The notes beneath the pieces were generated by a model. The model ran no database searches, was not told the DNA's origin, and was given only the letters and a program-made list of their open reading frames with translations. The translations under genes were made by a program, and so were the position numbers. Source: an uncultured bacterium (lineage in GTDB: Bacteria > Bacteroidota > Bacteroidia > Bacteroidales > Bacteroidaceae). From it: a DNA stretch of 64,000 nucleotides. The stretch covers positions 62,001 through 126,000 of the forward strand of contig CAJMSE010000007.1 of the NCBI GenBank assembly GCA_905216025.1, in the 5' to 3' direction. Shown piece after piece: positions 24,779-33,747 of the stretch. Every line of letters begins with the position of its first letter. The stretch's first letter is position 1.

Positions 24779-27664
24779 ATGGAATACAATTTCAGGGAAA
24801 TAGAGAAGAAATGGCAGCAGAGATGGGTGGAGCAAGGCACCTACAAAGTGGCCGAAGACAAGGACAAGGAGAAATTCTACGTGCTCAACATGTTCCCCTA
24901 CCCCTCGGGAGCAGGACTTCATGTGGGCCATCCGCTCGGATACATAGCGTCTGACATCTATGCACGCTACAAGCGCCTGAAGGGCTTTAACGTGCTCAAC
25001 CCGATGGGATACGATGCCTACGGACTGCCCGCGGAGCAGTATGCCATACAGACCGGACAGCATCCGGCCGTGACAACGGAAACCAATATCAAGCGCTACC
25101 GCGAGCAGCTCGACAAGATAGGGTTCTCGTTCGACTGGAGCAGGGAAATCCGCACCTGCGACCCTGAATACTACCACTGGACCCAGTGGGCATTCCAAAA
25201 GATGTTCAACAGCTACTACTGCAACGACAGCGGTAAGGCGCGGCCCATCCAGGAGCTCATCGACGCCTTCCCGAAGTACGGCAGCGAGGGCCTGAACGCC
25301 GCATGCTCCGAAGAGCTGCGCTTCACCGCCGAAGAGTGGAACGCCATGAGCGAGAAAGAGCAGCAGGAGGTACTGATGAACTACCGCATAGCCTATCTGG
25401 GCGAGACGATGGTCAACTGGTGTCCGCAATTAGGCACTGTGCTGGCCAACGACGAGGTCGTCGACGGCGTGTCGGAGCGCGGCGGCTATCCCGTGGTGCA
25501 GAAGAAGATGCGCCAGTGGTGCCTGCGCGTGTCGGCATACGCACAGCGTCTGCTCGACGGACTGGACAATATAGACTGGACCGACTCGCTGAAAGAGACG
25601 CAGAAGAACTGGATAGGACGTTCCGAAGGTACGGAGATGTGGTTTAATATTGCAGCCCCCGAAGGACAAAGCGAGGACGGTTTCACCATCTTCACCACCC
25701 GCGCCGACACCATTTTCGGCGTCACGTTCATGGTGCTTGCCCCTGAGAGTGAACTCGTTGACCGCCTGACGACGCCTGAACAGCGCGCCGCAGTGGACGA
25801 ATATATAGCTTATGTGAAGAAGCGCACCGAGCGCGACCGCATCAGCGACCACCGCGTGACGGGCGTGTTCTCAGGCTCATACGCCATCAACCCCTTCACG
25901 GGAGACAAGATTCCGGTATGGATATCGGAGTATGTGCTTGCCGGATACGGCACGGGCGCCATCATGGCAGTGCCTGCGCACGACTCGCGCGACTATGCTT
26001 TCGCAAAGCATTTCGGCCTGCCCATCATCCCGTTGATAGAGGGTGCCGACGTCAGCGAGCAGAGTTTTGATGCCAAAGAGGGTATAGTTATTAACTCACC
26101 GGCATCCTCTTCATCCCCCCTTGGGGGGAGTGAGGGGGGCTTCTCCCTCAACGGCCTTACCGTCAAGGAGGCCGTCGCCGCCACGAAGAAGTATGTCACC
26201 GAGCACGGCATCGGCCGCGTGAAGGTCAACTACCGCCTGCGCGACGCCATATTCTCGCGTCAGCGCTACTGGGGCGAACCGTTCCCAGTATACTATAAGG
26301 ACGGCATGCCCTACATGATACCCGAAGAGTGCCTGCCGCTCGAACTGCCCGAGGTGGCCAAGTTCCTGCCCACGGAGACGGGAGAGCCGCCGCTCGGCCA
26401 CGCCACACGGTGGGCATGGGACACGAAAGAGAATAGGGTGGTGGACAACTCGCTCATCGACGGCATCACCGTCTTCCCGCTCGAGCTCAACACCATGCCC
26501 GGATTCGCAGGCTCGTCGGCATACTATCTGCGCTATATGGACCCGCACAACGGCGAGGCTCTCGTCGGAAAGGAAGCCGACGGATACTGGAAGAACGTCG
26601 ACCTGTACGTCGGCGGCACGGAGCACGCCACCGGACACCTTATCTATTCACGCTTCTGGAACAAGTTTCTGTTCGACTGCGGATACTCCTGCAAGGAGGA
26701 ACCGTTTGAGAAACTCGTCAACCAGGGTATGATACAGGGCCGCAGCAACTTCGTATATAGAATCAATAGGCAGGCCCATGATGAGGGGGGCTCACCCGTT
26801 TTCGTCTCATTAGGTCTCAAAGACCAGTACGACACCACGCCGATACACGTCGACGTGAACATCGTCAGCGGCGACGTACTCGACATTGAGGCGTTCAAGG
26901 CATGGCGGCCGGAATATAACGATGCCGAGTTCATCCTCGAAGACGGCAAGTATGTGTGCGGCTGGGCCGTGGAGAAGATGTCCAAGTCGATGTATAACGT
27001 GGTCAATCCGGACATGATTGTCGAGAAGTACGGCGCCGATACGCTGCGTCTCTACGAGATGTTCCTCGGCCCGGTAGAGCAGAGCAAGCCGTGGGATACC
27101 AACGGAATAGACGGCTGCCACCGCTTCCTCAAGAAGTTCTGGGGCCTGTTCTATGCCAAGGGAGCCGACACGATAGACTTCAACGACGAGCCGGCAACGC
27201 CCGAGCAGCTCAAGTCCGTGCACAAACTGATAAAGAAAGTGACGCAGGACATCGAGCATTTCAGCTACAACACGAGCATCTCGGCCTTCATGATATGCGT
27301 CAACGAACTGTCGCAGCTCAAGTGCCGCAACCGCAGCCTCATGCAGAGCCTTGCCGTTCTGATAGCCCCGTTCGCTCCGCACATAGCCGAAGAGCTGTGG
27401 AGCGCCCTCGGAGGAGAGGGCAGCGTGTGCGACGCAAGCTGGCCGGAATACGACGAGAAGTATCTCGTGGAGACGTCGGTGAAGCTCGGCGTGGCCTTCA
27501 ACGGCAAGTGCCGCTTCGACATGGAGTTCGCGGCCGATGCCGACAATAAGACCATCGAGGCCGCAGTGCTCGCCGACGGACGCTCTGCCAAGTACATGGA
27601 AGGCAAGCAGGTGATGAAGGTCATCGTCGTTCCGAAGCGTATGGTGAATGTAGTCATCAAGTAA
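24779..27664 (+). CDS. leuS: Leucyl-tRNA synthetase
   Basis: A 961-aa class I synthetase that charges tRNA-Leu. The HIGH signature is YPSGAGLHVGH near residues 40-50 and KMSKS is at 733-737. A CP1 editing domain is present (GTGAIMAVPAHDSRDYAFA). Oddities: residues about 441-454 (PASSSSPLGGSEGG) are an insertion between INS and FSLNGL, encoded by the GC hairpin repeat seen elsewhere between genes; and a second loop, RQAHDEGGSP near residue 665, also looks extended. Both keep the frame. rdgB follows 4 nt after the stop. Confidence 0.97.
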   Translation: MEYNFREIEKKWQQRWVEQGTYKVAEDKDKEKFYVLNMFPYPSGAGLHVGHPLGYIASDIYARYKRLKGFNVLNPMGYDAYGLPAEQYAIQTGQHPAVTTETNIKRYREQLDKIGFSFDWSREIRTCDPEYYHWTQWAFQKMFNSYYCNDSGKARPIQELIDAFPKYGSEGLNAACSEELRFTAEEWNAMSEKEQQEVLMNYRIAYLGETMVNWCPQLGTVLANDEVVDGVSERGGYPVVQKKMRQWCLRVSAYAQRLLDGLDNIDWTDSLKETQKNWIGRSEGTEMWFNIAAPEGQSEDGFTIFTTRADTIFGVTFMVLAPESELVDRLTTPEQRAAVDEYIAYVKKRTERDRISDHRVTGVFSGSYAINPFTGDKIPVWISEYVLAGYGTGAIMAVPAHDSRDYAFAKHFGLPIIPLIEGADVSEQSFDAKEGIVINSPASSSSPLGGSEGGFSLNGLTVKEAVAATKKYVTEHGIGRVKVNYRLRDAIFSRQRYWGEPFPVYYKDGMPYMIPEECLPLELPEVAKFLPTETGEPPLGHATRWAWDTKENRVVDNSLIDGITVFPLELNTMPGFAGSSAYYLRYMDPHNGEALVGKEADGYWKNVDLYVGGTEHATGHLIYSRFWNKFLFDCGYSCKEEPFEKLVNQGMIQGRSNFVYRINRQAHDEGGSPVFVSLGLKDQYDTTPIHVDVNIVSGDVLDIEAFKAWRPEYNDAEFILEDGKYVCGWAVEKMSKSMYNVVNPDMIVEKYGADTLRLYEMFLGPVEQSKPWDTNGIDGCHRFLKKFWGLFYAKGADTIDFNDEPATPEQLKSVHKLIKKVTQDIEHFSYNTSISAFMICVNELSQLKCRNRSLMQSLAVLIAPFAPHIAEELWSALGGEGSVCDASWPEYDEKYLVETSVKLGVAFNGKCRFDMEFAADADNKTIEAAVLADGRSAKYMEGKQVMKVIVVPKRMVNVVIK
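26099..26140 (+). repeat. GC-hairpin repeat inserted in frame in leuS
   Basis: The core CCCCCCTTGGGGGG resembles the intergenic hairpins at 5698-5727 and 59620-59636. It adds 14 codons (residues 441-454) that are low in complexity and absent from the usual LeuRS pattern INSGFLNGL. Confidence 0.6.
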
Positions 27665-27668
27665 TGGC

Positions 27669-28265
27669 ATGAAGATAGTATTTGCAACGAACAACAGTCA
27701 TAAGCTCGCCGAGATACGGAGCATTCTCGGCGAGTCTTTCGAGATACTCTCGCTTAAAGACATCGGCTGCGACGCCGACATCCCAGAGACGGGCAAGACA
27801 CTTGAGGAGAACGCCATGCAGAAGGCCTCATACATCTTCAGCCGCTACGGAATGAGCGTCTTTGCCGACGATACGGGTCTTGAGGTGGATGCCCTCAGCG
27901 GTGCGCCGGGAGTGTACAGCGCGCGCTATGCGGGCGGCGACGGGCACGACAGCGAGGCCAACATGGCCAAACTTCTTGCCGAATTAGGAGAAAATAACAA
28001 TCGCAAGGCACGATTCCGCACTGTTATCGCGTTAATAATGACAGACGGCAACGGACACGAGACCGTAAGGAAAGAGTTTGAAGGGATAGTCAACGGAGAG
28101 ATAATACGCGAGAGAAGGGGAGGGGAGGGCTTCGGCTACGACCCCATCTTCAGTCCCGAAGGCTACGGAAAGACATTCGCCGAACTCGGAACAGAGATAA
28201 AAAACAGGATAAGCCACAGGGCGAAGGCAGTGGAACAGCTGACCGGATACCTCGGCACCATCTGA
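27669..28265 (+). CDS. rdgB: XTP/dITP pyrophosphatase (RdgB/HAM1)
   Basis: A 198-aa enzyme that hydrolyses non-canonical purine triphosphates (XTP, ITP, dITP) to monophosphates and so keeps them out of DNA and RNA. Signatures are the start MKIVFATNNSHKLAEI, FADDTGLEVDAL, GVYSARYAGG, and GGEGFGYDPIFSPEG followed by SHRAKA. It is the second gene of the leuS operon and is followed by a terminator hairpin. Confidence 0.96.
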   Translation: MKIVFATNNSHKLAEIRSILGESFEILSLKDIGCDADIPETGKTLEENAMQKASYIFSRYGMSVFADDTGLEVDALSGAPGVYSARYAGGDGHDSEANMAKLLAELGENNNRKARFRTVIALIMTDGNGHETVRKEFEGIVNGEIIRERRGGEGFGYDPIFSPEGYGKTFAELGTEIKNRISHRAKAVEQLTGYLGTI

Positions 28266-28270
28266 CATAA

Positions 28271-28324
28271 GGCAGCCGTTTGCAGCCATTCCGTAAGGAT
28301 GCCTGCATGCGGCTGCTTTCTTTT
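28271..28324 (+). terminator. Terminator after rdgB
   Basis: Arms GCAGCCG (28272-28278) and CGGCTGC (28310-28316) are followed by TTTCTTTT. It sits 6 nt after the rdgB stop and separates the leuS operon from the PorZ-like gene. Confidence 0.55.
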
Positions 28325-28349
28325 CAGCATCACAATACATTATTATAAT

Positions 28350-30416
28350 ATGAAGAGAATCATCACCGCAACAGTATTTTGCCTTGCCGGGGCGCTCTCA
28401 TGCCTCTTCGGCGGCATGTCCGGACATGGCGGCGCGCAGGCCGCCATAGGCACGTGGAAGACATACATGGCATATCACGACATACAGCAGATAGTGCAGG
28501 CGGGAGATGATGTGTTCGTAAGGGCATCCGATAACCTCTACTCTTACAACCAGAATGACATGTCGGTGACAACCTACGACCGCACCAACGGACTCAGCGA
28601 CGTGGGCATAACGCATATCGCATGGTCGAAGGCGGCGCGCCGCCTGATTGCCGTATACGCCAACAGCAACATCGATCTCGTCACCGCCGGCGGCGACATC
28701 ACCAACATTCCGGACCTCTACAACAAGTCGATGATGGAAGACAAGACCGTCAACGACATCTTCATATACGGCCGTTTCGCCTTTCTCGCCACCAATTTCG
28801 GAGTGGTGAAGGTAGACGTCGGCAGGGCCGAGATAAGCGAGTCGTACAACATCCACAGCCTGAACATAAAGAGCGTGGCCGTCAGCGGAAACACCATATA
28901 CGCCATGCGTACGGACAATATCGTCATGGCGGGCTCGATGAACGACAACCTTATCGACCGCAACAACTGGCGGATAACAGACAGTTACGACCCCGCCATC
29001 TTCGTAAAAGACAACAGCGACTACGACAGACTGTTCCCGACGGTGAGCCGCCTGAACCCCGGCGGTCCGCGATACAACCGCTTCTACGAGATGAAGATAA
29101 GGGACGGACGGCTCTTCACCACAGGCGGGCACTACTCGGTGCTCATCGACATGCTCTATCCCGGCACCGTGCAGGTGCTCGACGGCGGCGACTGGACGAT
29201 ATATGAAGACCGTATCGACACTATCACGGGTCACTCGTATGCCGACGTGACATGCATAGACATCGACCCGAACGATATAGGACACGTCTTCGCAGGCAGC
29301 CGCACAGGACTCTATGAGTTTCAGAACGGACGCCTCGTGAGGTACTACAACAGCCGTAACAGTCCGCTGAGACCGGCCACGACGCACGGCAGCAACATAC
29401 TTCTCGACGACAACTACCTGCTCATCAACGGCATAAAGTTCGACCGAGAGGGAAATCTCTGGATATTCAACGGTGAGGCAAAGGATGCCAACCGCTTCGT
29501 GATAATGAAGGGAACGGCAACCATGCAGAACAAGTACACAAGCCTGCTGAACGGCACCGACTACAGTTTCGACCTGATGCGGAGGTGCATCCTCGACAGC
29601 CGCGGCCTTATATGGCTCGTCAACGACAACTACCGCCGCCCGGCACTGATATGCATGCAGCCCGACAACGAGGCCATAAAGATATACACATCGTTTGTCA
29701 ACCAGGACGGCACGCGCTATGAACCGAAGAACGTGCACTGCGTCACCGAAGACCTCAACGGCGACCTTTGGGTGGGCACGTCGGCCGGACTCTTCGTCGT
29801 CCGTGCATCTGAGATAGGGCAGGAGAGCGTCACCTTCGAGCAGGTGAAGGTTCCGCGCAACGACGGTACCAACCTCGCCGATTATCTCATGACAGGCGTA
29901 GACATCAGCGCGATAGCCGTCGACGGTGCCGGAAGGAAGTGGATAGGGACGACGGACAACGGAGTGTATCTCATCAGTGCCGACGACATGGTACAGGAAA
30001 GCCACTTCACCAAGCTCAACAGCAAGCTACTTTCCGACTTTATAAACGATATAGCTATAGACAACGCCACGGGCGAGGTGTTCATCTCCACCGACGAGGG
30101 TCTCTGCTCGTACATGAGCGACGCCACGGGAGCAGCCGAATCGATGGAAAAGGACGACGTATACGCATATCCCAACCCCGTAGGGCCTGACTATAACGGA
30201 CTGATAACCGTCGTAGGACTTACTCTCAACGCAGACATAAAGATTGCCACGGCCAACGGCCACGTGGTCGCGGCAGGCCGCAGCACCGGCGGCTCGTTCA
30301 CATGGGACGGACGCGACAAGGACGGACGCCGCGTGGCATCAGGTGTGTATAACGTCATCACAGCAACATCAGACGGCAAGAAAGGGACTGTCTGCAAGAT
30401 TGCGATTGTCAACTGA
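28350..30416 (+). CDS. porZ: PorZ-like beta-propeller protein with C-terminal sorting-type domain
   Basis: A 688-aa exported protein. An N-terminal signal peptide starts MKRIITATVFCLAGALSC. The first ~600 residues have repeated propeller blades of the two-component-regulator type (GDLWVGTSAGLFV, GRKWIGTTDNGVYLI). The last ~75 (ADIKIATANGHVVA...GVYNVITAT) resemble a FlgD/Por-secretion C-terminal domain. In Porphyromonas, PorZ is a type IX secretion accessory that delivers anionic LPS to the sortase PorU. Length and layout fit PorZ. The start is the methionine before the signal peptide rather than 28299. Confidence 0.8.
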   Translation: MKRIITATVFCLAGALSCLFGGMSGHGGAQAAIGTWKTYMAYHDIQQIVQAGDDVFVRASDNLYSYNQNDMSVTTYDRTNGLSDVGITHIAWSKAARRLIAVYANSNIDLVTAGGDITNIPDLYNKSMMEDKTVNDIFIYGRFAFLATNFGVVKVDVGRAEISESYNIHSLNIKSVAVSGNTIYAMRTDNIVMAGSMNDNLIDRNNWRITDSYDPAIFVKDNSDYDRLFPTVSRLNPGGPRYNRFYEMKIRDGRLFTTGGHYSVLIDMLYPGTVQVLDGGDWTIYEDRIDTITGHSYADVTCIDIDPNDIGHVFAGSRTGLYEFQNGRLVRYYNSRNSPLRPATTHGSNILLDDNYLLINGIKFDREGNLWIFNGEAKDANRFVIMKGTATMQNKYTSLLNGTDYSFDLMRRCILDSRGLIWLVNDNYRRPALICMQPDNEAIKIYTSFVNQDGTRYEPKNVHCVTEDLNGDLWVGTSAGLFVVRASEIGQESVTFEQVKVPRNDGTNLADYLMTGVDISAIAVDGAGRKWIGTTDNGVYLISADDMVQESHFTKLNSKLLSDFINDIAIDNATGEVFISTDEGLCSYMSDATGAAESMEKDDVYAYPNPVGPDYNGLITVVGLTLNADIKIATANGHVVAAGRSTGGSFTWDGRDKDGRRVASGVYNVITATSDGKKGTVCKIAIVN

Positions 30417-30433
30417 CAGTATCTTATATTACT

Positions 30434-30654
30434 TAAACGCAAAGGTCGCAAAGACGCAAAGATTTTATTATCATATAAATCAATAGGTAATTCTTTATAA
30501 TTACTTTATAATAAGTTATTTTGAACACGGAGACACGGAGACACAGAGTTATATTTTCCTCTGTGTCTCCGTGTCTCCGTGTTCAAAATATAAACTAATT
30601 GTTGTAATCTACTTATATAACAGTATCTTTGCGTCTTTGCGACCTTTGCGTTTA
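30434..30654. repeat. Nested double palindrome between porZ and nadA
   Basis: Two perfect inverted repeats, one inside the other. Outer arms 30434-30463 and 30625-30654 (30 bp) are built of GCAAAGxxGCAAAG words. Inner arms 30517-30548 and 30559-30590 (32 bp) are built of ACACGGAG words and enclose a 10-nt loop. It occupies nearly the whole gap between the convergent porZ and nadA genes. A transcript in either direction could fold into a very long hairpin. Confidence 0.9.
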
Positions 30655-30674
30655 TAAAACCTTTATAAGACCAC

Positions 30675-31664
30675 TCAGCTCAGCTCCAGCATCCTCTCTA
30701 TCGGCTTGACGGCCTCGCGTGCCACATCGGCATCGACGTCTACAGCCGGCCATTCATATTTAAGGGTGTTGTAAATCTTCAGCAGGGTGTTCATCTTCAT
30801 GTAGTCGCATTCGTTGCATGAGCATCCGATGCTGCCCTCGCCGATCTCCGGCGGCACAGGGATGAATGTCTTTCCGGGGCACTTCTGGCTCATCTCGTGC
30901 AGTATTCCGGCCTCTGTGGCCACGATAAACTCCTTGTCGGCAGATTCTATGGCGTGCTTCAAAAGAACGGCCGTAGAGCCCACCACGTCGGCCACAGCCA
31001 GCACCGGACCCTTGCATTCGGGATGCGCCAGCACCTTCGCTCCCGGGTGAGCGGCCTTCAGCTTCAGTATCTCTTCCACCGAGAAACGCTCGTGAACGTG
31101 GCATCCGCCGTTCCAAAGGAGCATCTTCCGCCCCGTCACCTCATTTATATAAGAGCCCAGGTTCTTGTCCGGCCCGAAGATAATCTTTTCGTCCTGGGGG
31201 AACGTGTCCACTATCTTCTTCGCGTTTCCGCTCGTCACGACGACGTCTGTGAGTGCCTTCACCGCGGCCGTGGTGTTCACATAGCTCACCACCGTATATC
31301 CCGGGTGCTCCTCCTTATACTTCTTCAGGTCCTCGGCGCGGCACGAGTCGGCCAGCGAGCATCCCGCATTGAGGTCGGGAGCGAGCACGAGCTTGTCCGG
31401 ACTGAGTATCTTGCAAGTCTCTGCCATGAAGTGCACGCCGCACATCACGATTATCCGTGCGTCCGTCTCGGCGGCCTTGCGTGCCAGTGCGAGCGAGTCG
31501 CCGATGAAGTCGGCCACCTCCTGAATCTCTCCGCGTGTATAGTAATGTGCCATTATCACGGCCTTCTTCTCCTCGCACATCCGTCTTATCTCAGCCTTGA
31601 GGTCCGTGCCCTCGGCTGCCGGTTCGTCGATGAACCCCTTTTCTTTCCATTCCTGCTTTATCAT
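30675..31664 (-). CDS. nadA: Quinolinate synthase
   Basis: A 329-aa 4Fe-4S enzyme that condenses iminoaspartate with dihydroxyacetone phosphate in de novo NAD synthesis. Typical blocks are AHYYTRGEIQEVADFIGDSL, VMCGVHFMAETCKILSPD and GGCHVHERF. Likely cluster ligands are C102, C189 and one of C281/C283/C286 (GCSCNEC). The start at 31664 (MIKQEWKEKG) is preferred to an in-frame ATG 60 nt upstream because the extra residues look non-homologous. nadB and nadC are not in the window. Confidence 0.96.
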   Translation of the reverse strand: MIKQEWKEKGFIDEPAAEGTDLKAEIRRMCEEKKAVIMAHYYTRGEIQEVADFIGDSLALARKAAETDARIIVMCGVHFMAETCKILSPDKLVLAPDLNAGCSLADSCRAEDLKKYKEEHPGYTVVSYVNTTAAVKALTDVVVTSGNAKKIVDTFPQDEKIIFGPDKNLGSYINEVTGRKMLLWNGGCHVHERFSVEEILKLKAAHPGAKVLAHPECKGPVLAVADVVGSTAVLLKHAIESADKEFIVATEAGILHEMSQKCPGKTFIPVPPEIGEGSIGCSCNECDYMKMNTLLKIYNTLKYEWPAVDVDADVAREAVKPIERMLELS

Positions 31665-31957
31665 CGTCGCTGTTTTTTCCGTCTGCCGTCCGATACCGGT
31701 TTTCCGTGATTCCGCGTTCCGCAAGAATCATGTCAACGACGTTTCCGTCCGTTTCCGATACCGTCTTTTCCAGACTTTATATTATTATTATCTTTTATTT
31801 TCTTTCTTTTAAAAATTCAATGTTGTAGATGATGGGCTGTTGATATGTTGAAAACTCGCAGCCGTTTTACTTGCATAATCCGATATAAACATACGTGCCG
31901 GCTATTTACACATGCATTGTTGATTGTTACCGGCTGACTTTTAGCATTATCGGCACT

Positions 31958-32143
31958 TTATCCACAATATTACATTACGGTGCAAAATTAATAAGTTTAT
32001 ATCTTTTTCCGTCAACATTCTGTTTAAAACTTACTTAAAACGTCATAATAACCGTGTTGATATCCACGTCAGAAAGGAAGGCCTTGATAAGTCTGTGGAT
32101 AATGAACACGTTATCCACAGGGTTATGAACAGAGTTATCAACA
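31958..32143. other. oriC: Candidate replication origin (DnaA-box cluster)
   Basis: Perfect TTATCCACA boxes lie at 31958-31966 (+), 32094-32102 (-) and 32111-32119 (+). A one-mismatch TTATCAACA lies at 32135-32143 (+), and weaker GTTGATATCCAC-like words at 32055-32067. Between the first box and the cluster is an AT-rich stretch (about 31967-32060) that could serve as the unwinding element. The whole 31.7-33.0 kb region has no gene, and GGTTATCAGG words follow the boxes. Box density and context suit oriC; a secondary DnaA-binding locus is the alternative. dnaA itself is not nearby, which is common in Bacteroidota. Confidence 0.6.
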
Positions 32144-32234
32144 GGTTTTTGGGTTATCAGGTTTTTGGTTTTTAGGTTATCAGGTTCTGGGTTTTGAGGT
32201 TATAGGGTGAGATATGATAATGGCGCTTCCTGTA

Positions 32235-32400
32235 TTTTACAGCTCTCAAAAACGTTTGGCTTAGCTTTCAAAAACACTTTTGATAGCTGGCACAAACACG
32301 TTTGAAAGCGCGCGGAATACAATGGCGGGCAACCGTTCATACCGTCAAAGGCAACCCGTTACACCTTCAAACGCACCTTATCGCACCTTCAAACGCACCT
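32235..32400 (+). repeat. Dispersed intergenic repeat, copy B
   Basis: It shares with copies A and C the words AGCTCTCAAAAACG, AAAACACTTTTGATAGC, GCACAAACACGTTTGAAAGC, GCGGAATACAATGGCGGGC and then repeated CACCTTCAAACG modules (ACACCGTCA equivalents). It starts about 90 nt after the DnaA-box cluster. The remainder up to 32551 has no recognisable feature. Confidence 0.7.
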
Positions 32401-32551
32401 TATCGTATCCTCCTCCTCACCTTCTTAAATTCCCTGCCTAAACCTACAAACCCTCCGCAGCCTACACATAAAACCGTTATAAGCACTTCCCGACATCTCT
32501 TCAGGCTAAAAAAAAACTATACATTATTATGTTTTATTTAAAATAATTCGT

Positions 32552-32559
32552 TATATTTG
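32552..32559 (+). promoter_or_regulatory. -7 box of the tubulin-like operon leader
   Basis: TATATTTG followed by CAAC, typical for the phylum. The first convincing gene on this strand starts at 33075, so the leader would be about 510 nt. No other -7 box was seen between here and the tubulin-like gene. Confidence 0.5.
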
Positions 32560-32902
32560 CAACTGAATCCGTTTGTCACCTGTATCTCCGCGGTGTGGTT
32601 TTAGGGAGCCGGCTGCTGTGGTGCGGAGTGATAGAAGCCCGCGCCGGGCCGTTATATTCTTGTCCTGACAGACTCGGAATGACGGAGGACGAGGGTGGGA
32701 GAGAGGATTCACGACATACTAAAAAGGCGTTTACATGCGCTTTGTTCTTGACGGACTGGAATCTGGTAAATTCTCTGATATTGTCAGGAGTGAGGCAACG
32801 TAGATGTCCTCGGGATGTGTTTATATGCGCATCCCATTTGTTGTGGCGGGCAGTCTGATGTCCCGGCATGGCATTTGGAGATGTTTTTATATATCATATC
32901 GG

Positions 32903-33067
32903 CGTGGGCTCTTGGCGTTGTTCGTTCTTCAATATCGGGCATACCAGAGCCTCAGTTCGTGGAACGAGCAGCAGATAGTTCCCGCGTCTTCTTTTTATGC
33001 GTTGGTGTTCATTACCTTTTTCAAGGCCTGACAGTCGGGAACATCGGGCACTAACAAATTGTCAGGC
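32903..33067 (+). ncRNA. Structured leader or small RNA before the tubulin-like operon
   Basis: Complementary pairs are GGCTCTTGG (32907-32915) with CCAGAGCC (32944-32951), a small hairpin TTCGT/ACGA at about 32956-32965, GTTCCCG (32978-32984) with CGGGAAC (33036-33042), and GCCTGACA (33026-33033) with TGTCAGGC (33060-33067). The last hairpin ends 7 nt before the ATG at 33075 and could mask ribosome entry. No credible frame runs through it. It could be a cis-regulatory leader or an independent RNA; the class is not recognised. Confidence 0.4.
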
Positions 33068-33074
33068 ATTCTCT

Positions 33075-33680
33075 ATGTGGGCATTTTTTGATATTATACG
33101 TTTCTCAGCCGGCAGCATTCTCTGGGGAGTTCTCATTGCATTGCTGTGCATGACCGCTTTTGTTATCATAATAAAGGGGTGGTGGAAGAACGCCGTCTTC
33201 ACGTTGGGGACATATATCGTCGGTGCCGTGCTCTTCGTCTTGCTCTCTGCCCAGTGCGTGCTCATCTGCGGGTCGATAAAGATCATCAACACCACCGATG
33301 TCTACGAGGAGCGGATATCCGCCATGCTGAGCGGCATCAGCGACTCTTACGTGCCTACGATAGACGAGAACGACAGGGTGGTGAAAGAACTCATAGACCG
33401 CTATCCGATACTTGAAAACTACATAGGAAGCGGAGATTTCAGCGGATACAGCGTCGCCGAGCTGCCGCATGTGATGGCCGATGAGCTGCGCTCATATATG
33501 AAAGAGTATATAGTGCGCCGGCTGCTGTGGTGTCTCGGCTTTGTGGTGGTGGCCGGAGTGGTGGCTGTAAAGACGATAACTCTGGAGAACAGCATGCGCC
33601 GTTCGGCCCCGCGCCGGTCAGACAGCGCGCGCACGATGCCCGACCGCAGTGCCCGGCGCCACGTACGCCGCCGCAGATAA
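33075..33680 (+). CDS. Membrane protein of the tubulin-like operon
   Basis: A 201-aa protein. Two hydrophobic helices at the N-terminus (about 8-33 and 42-66), a soluble loop of ~75 residues (TTDVYEERISAMLSGISDSY...), a third helix near 150-170 (WCLGFVVVAGVVAV) and a very basic tail rich in R (RSARRHVRRRR). Start 33075 is chosen because the in-frame ATG at 32997 lies inside the structured leader. The tubulin-like gene follows 67 nt later. No known family; it may anchor the tubulin-like protein at the inner membrane (inference). Confidence 0.7.
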   Translation: MWAFFDIIRFSAGSILWGVLIALLCMTAFVIIIKGWWKNAVFTLGTYIVGAVLFVLLSAQCVLICGSIKIINTTDVYEERISAMLSGISDSYVPTIDENDRVVKELIDRYPILENYIGSGDFSGYSVAELPHVMADELRSYMKEYIVRRLLWCLGFVVVAGVVAVKTITLENSMRRSAPRRSDSARTMPDRSARRHVRRRR

Positions 33681-33747
33681 GCATGCTGCCGCGTGCGCGC
33701 GATATATTAATGTATATAAAACTAAGAAACTAAAAATAACTACAATC

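Noticed and set aside
30434..30654. Insertion sequence with long terminal inverted repeats
   Set aside because: The interior has no transposase and is itself a palindrome; there is no target duplication that I can see.
32302..32541. Possible small protein in the gap after the candidate origin
   Set aside because: It is a reading frame across dispersed repeat copy B, which recurs elsewhere without an open frame.
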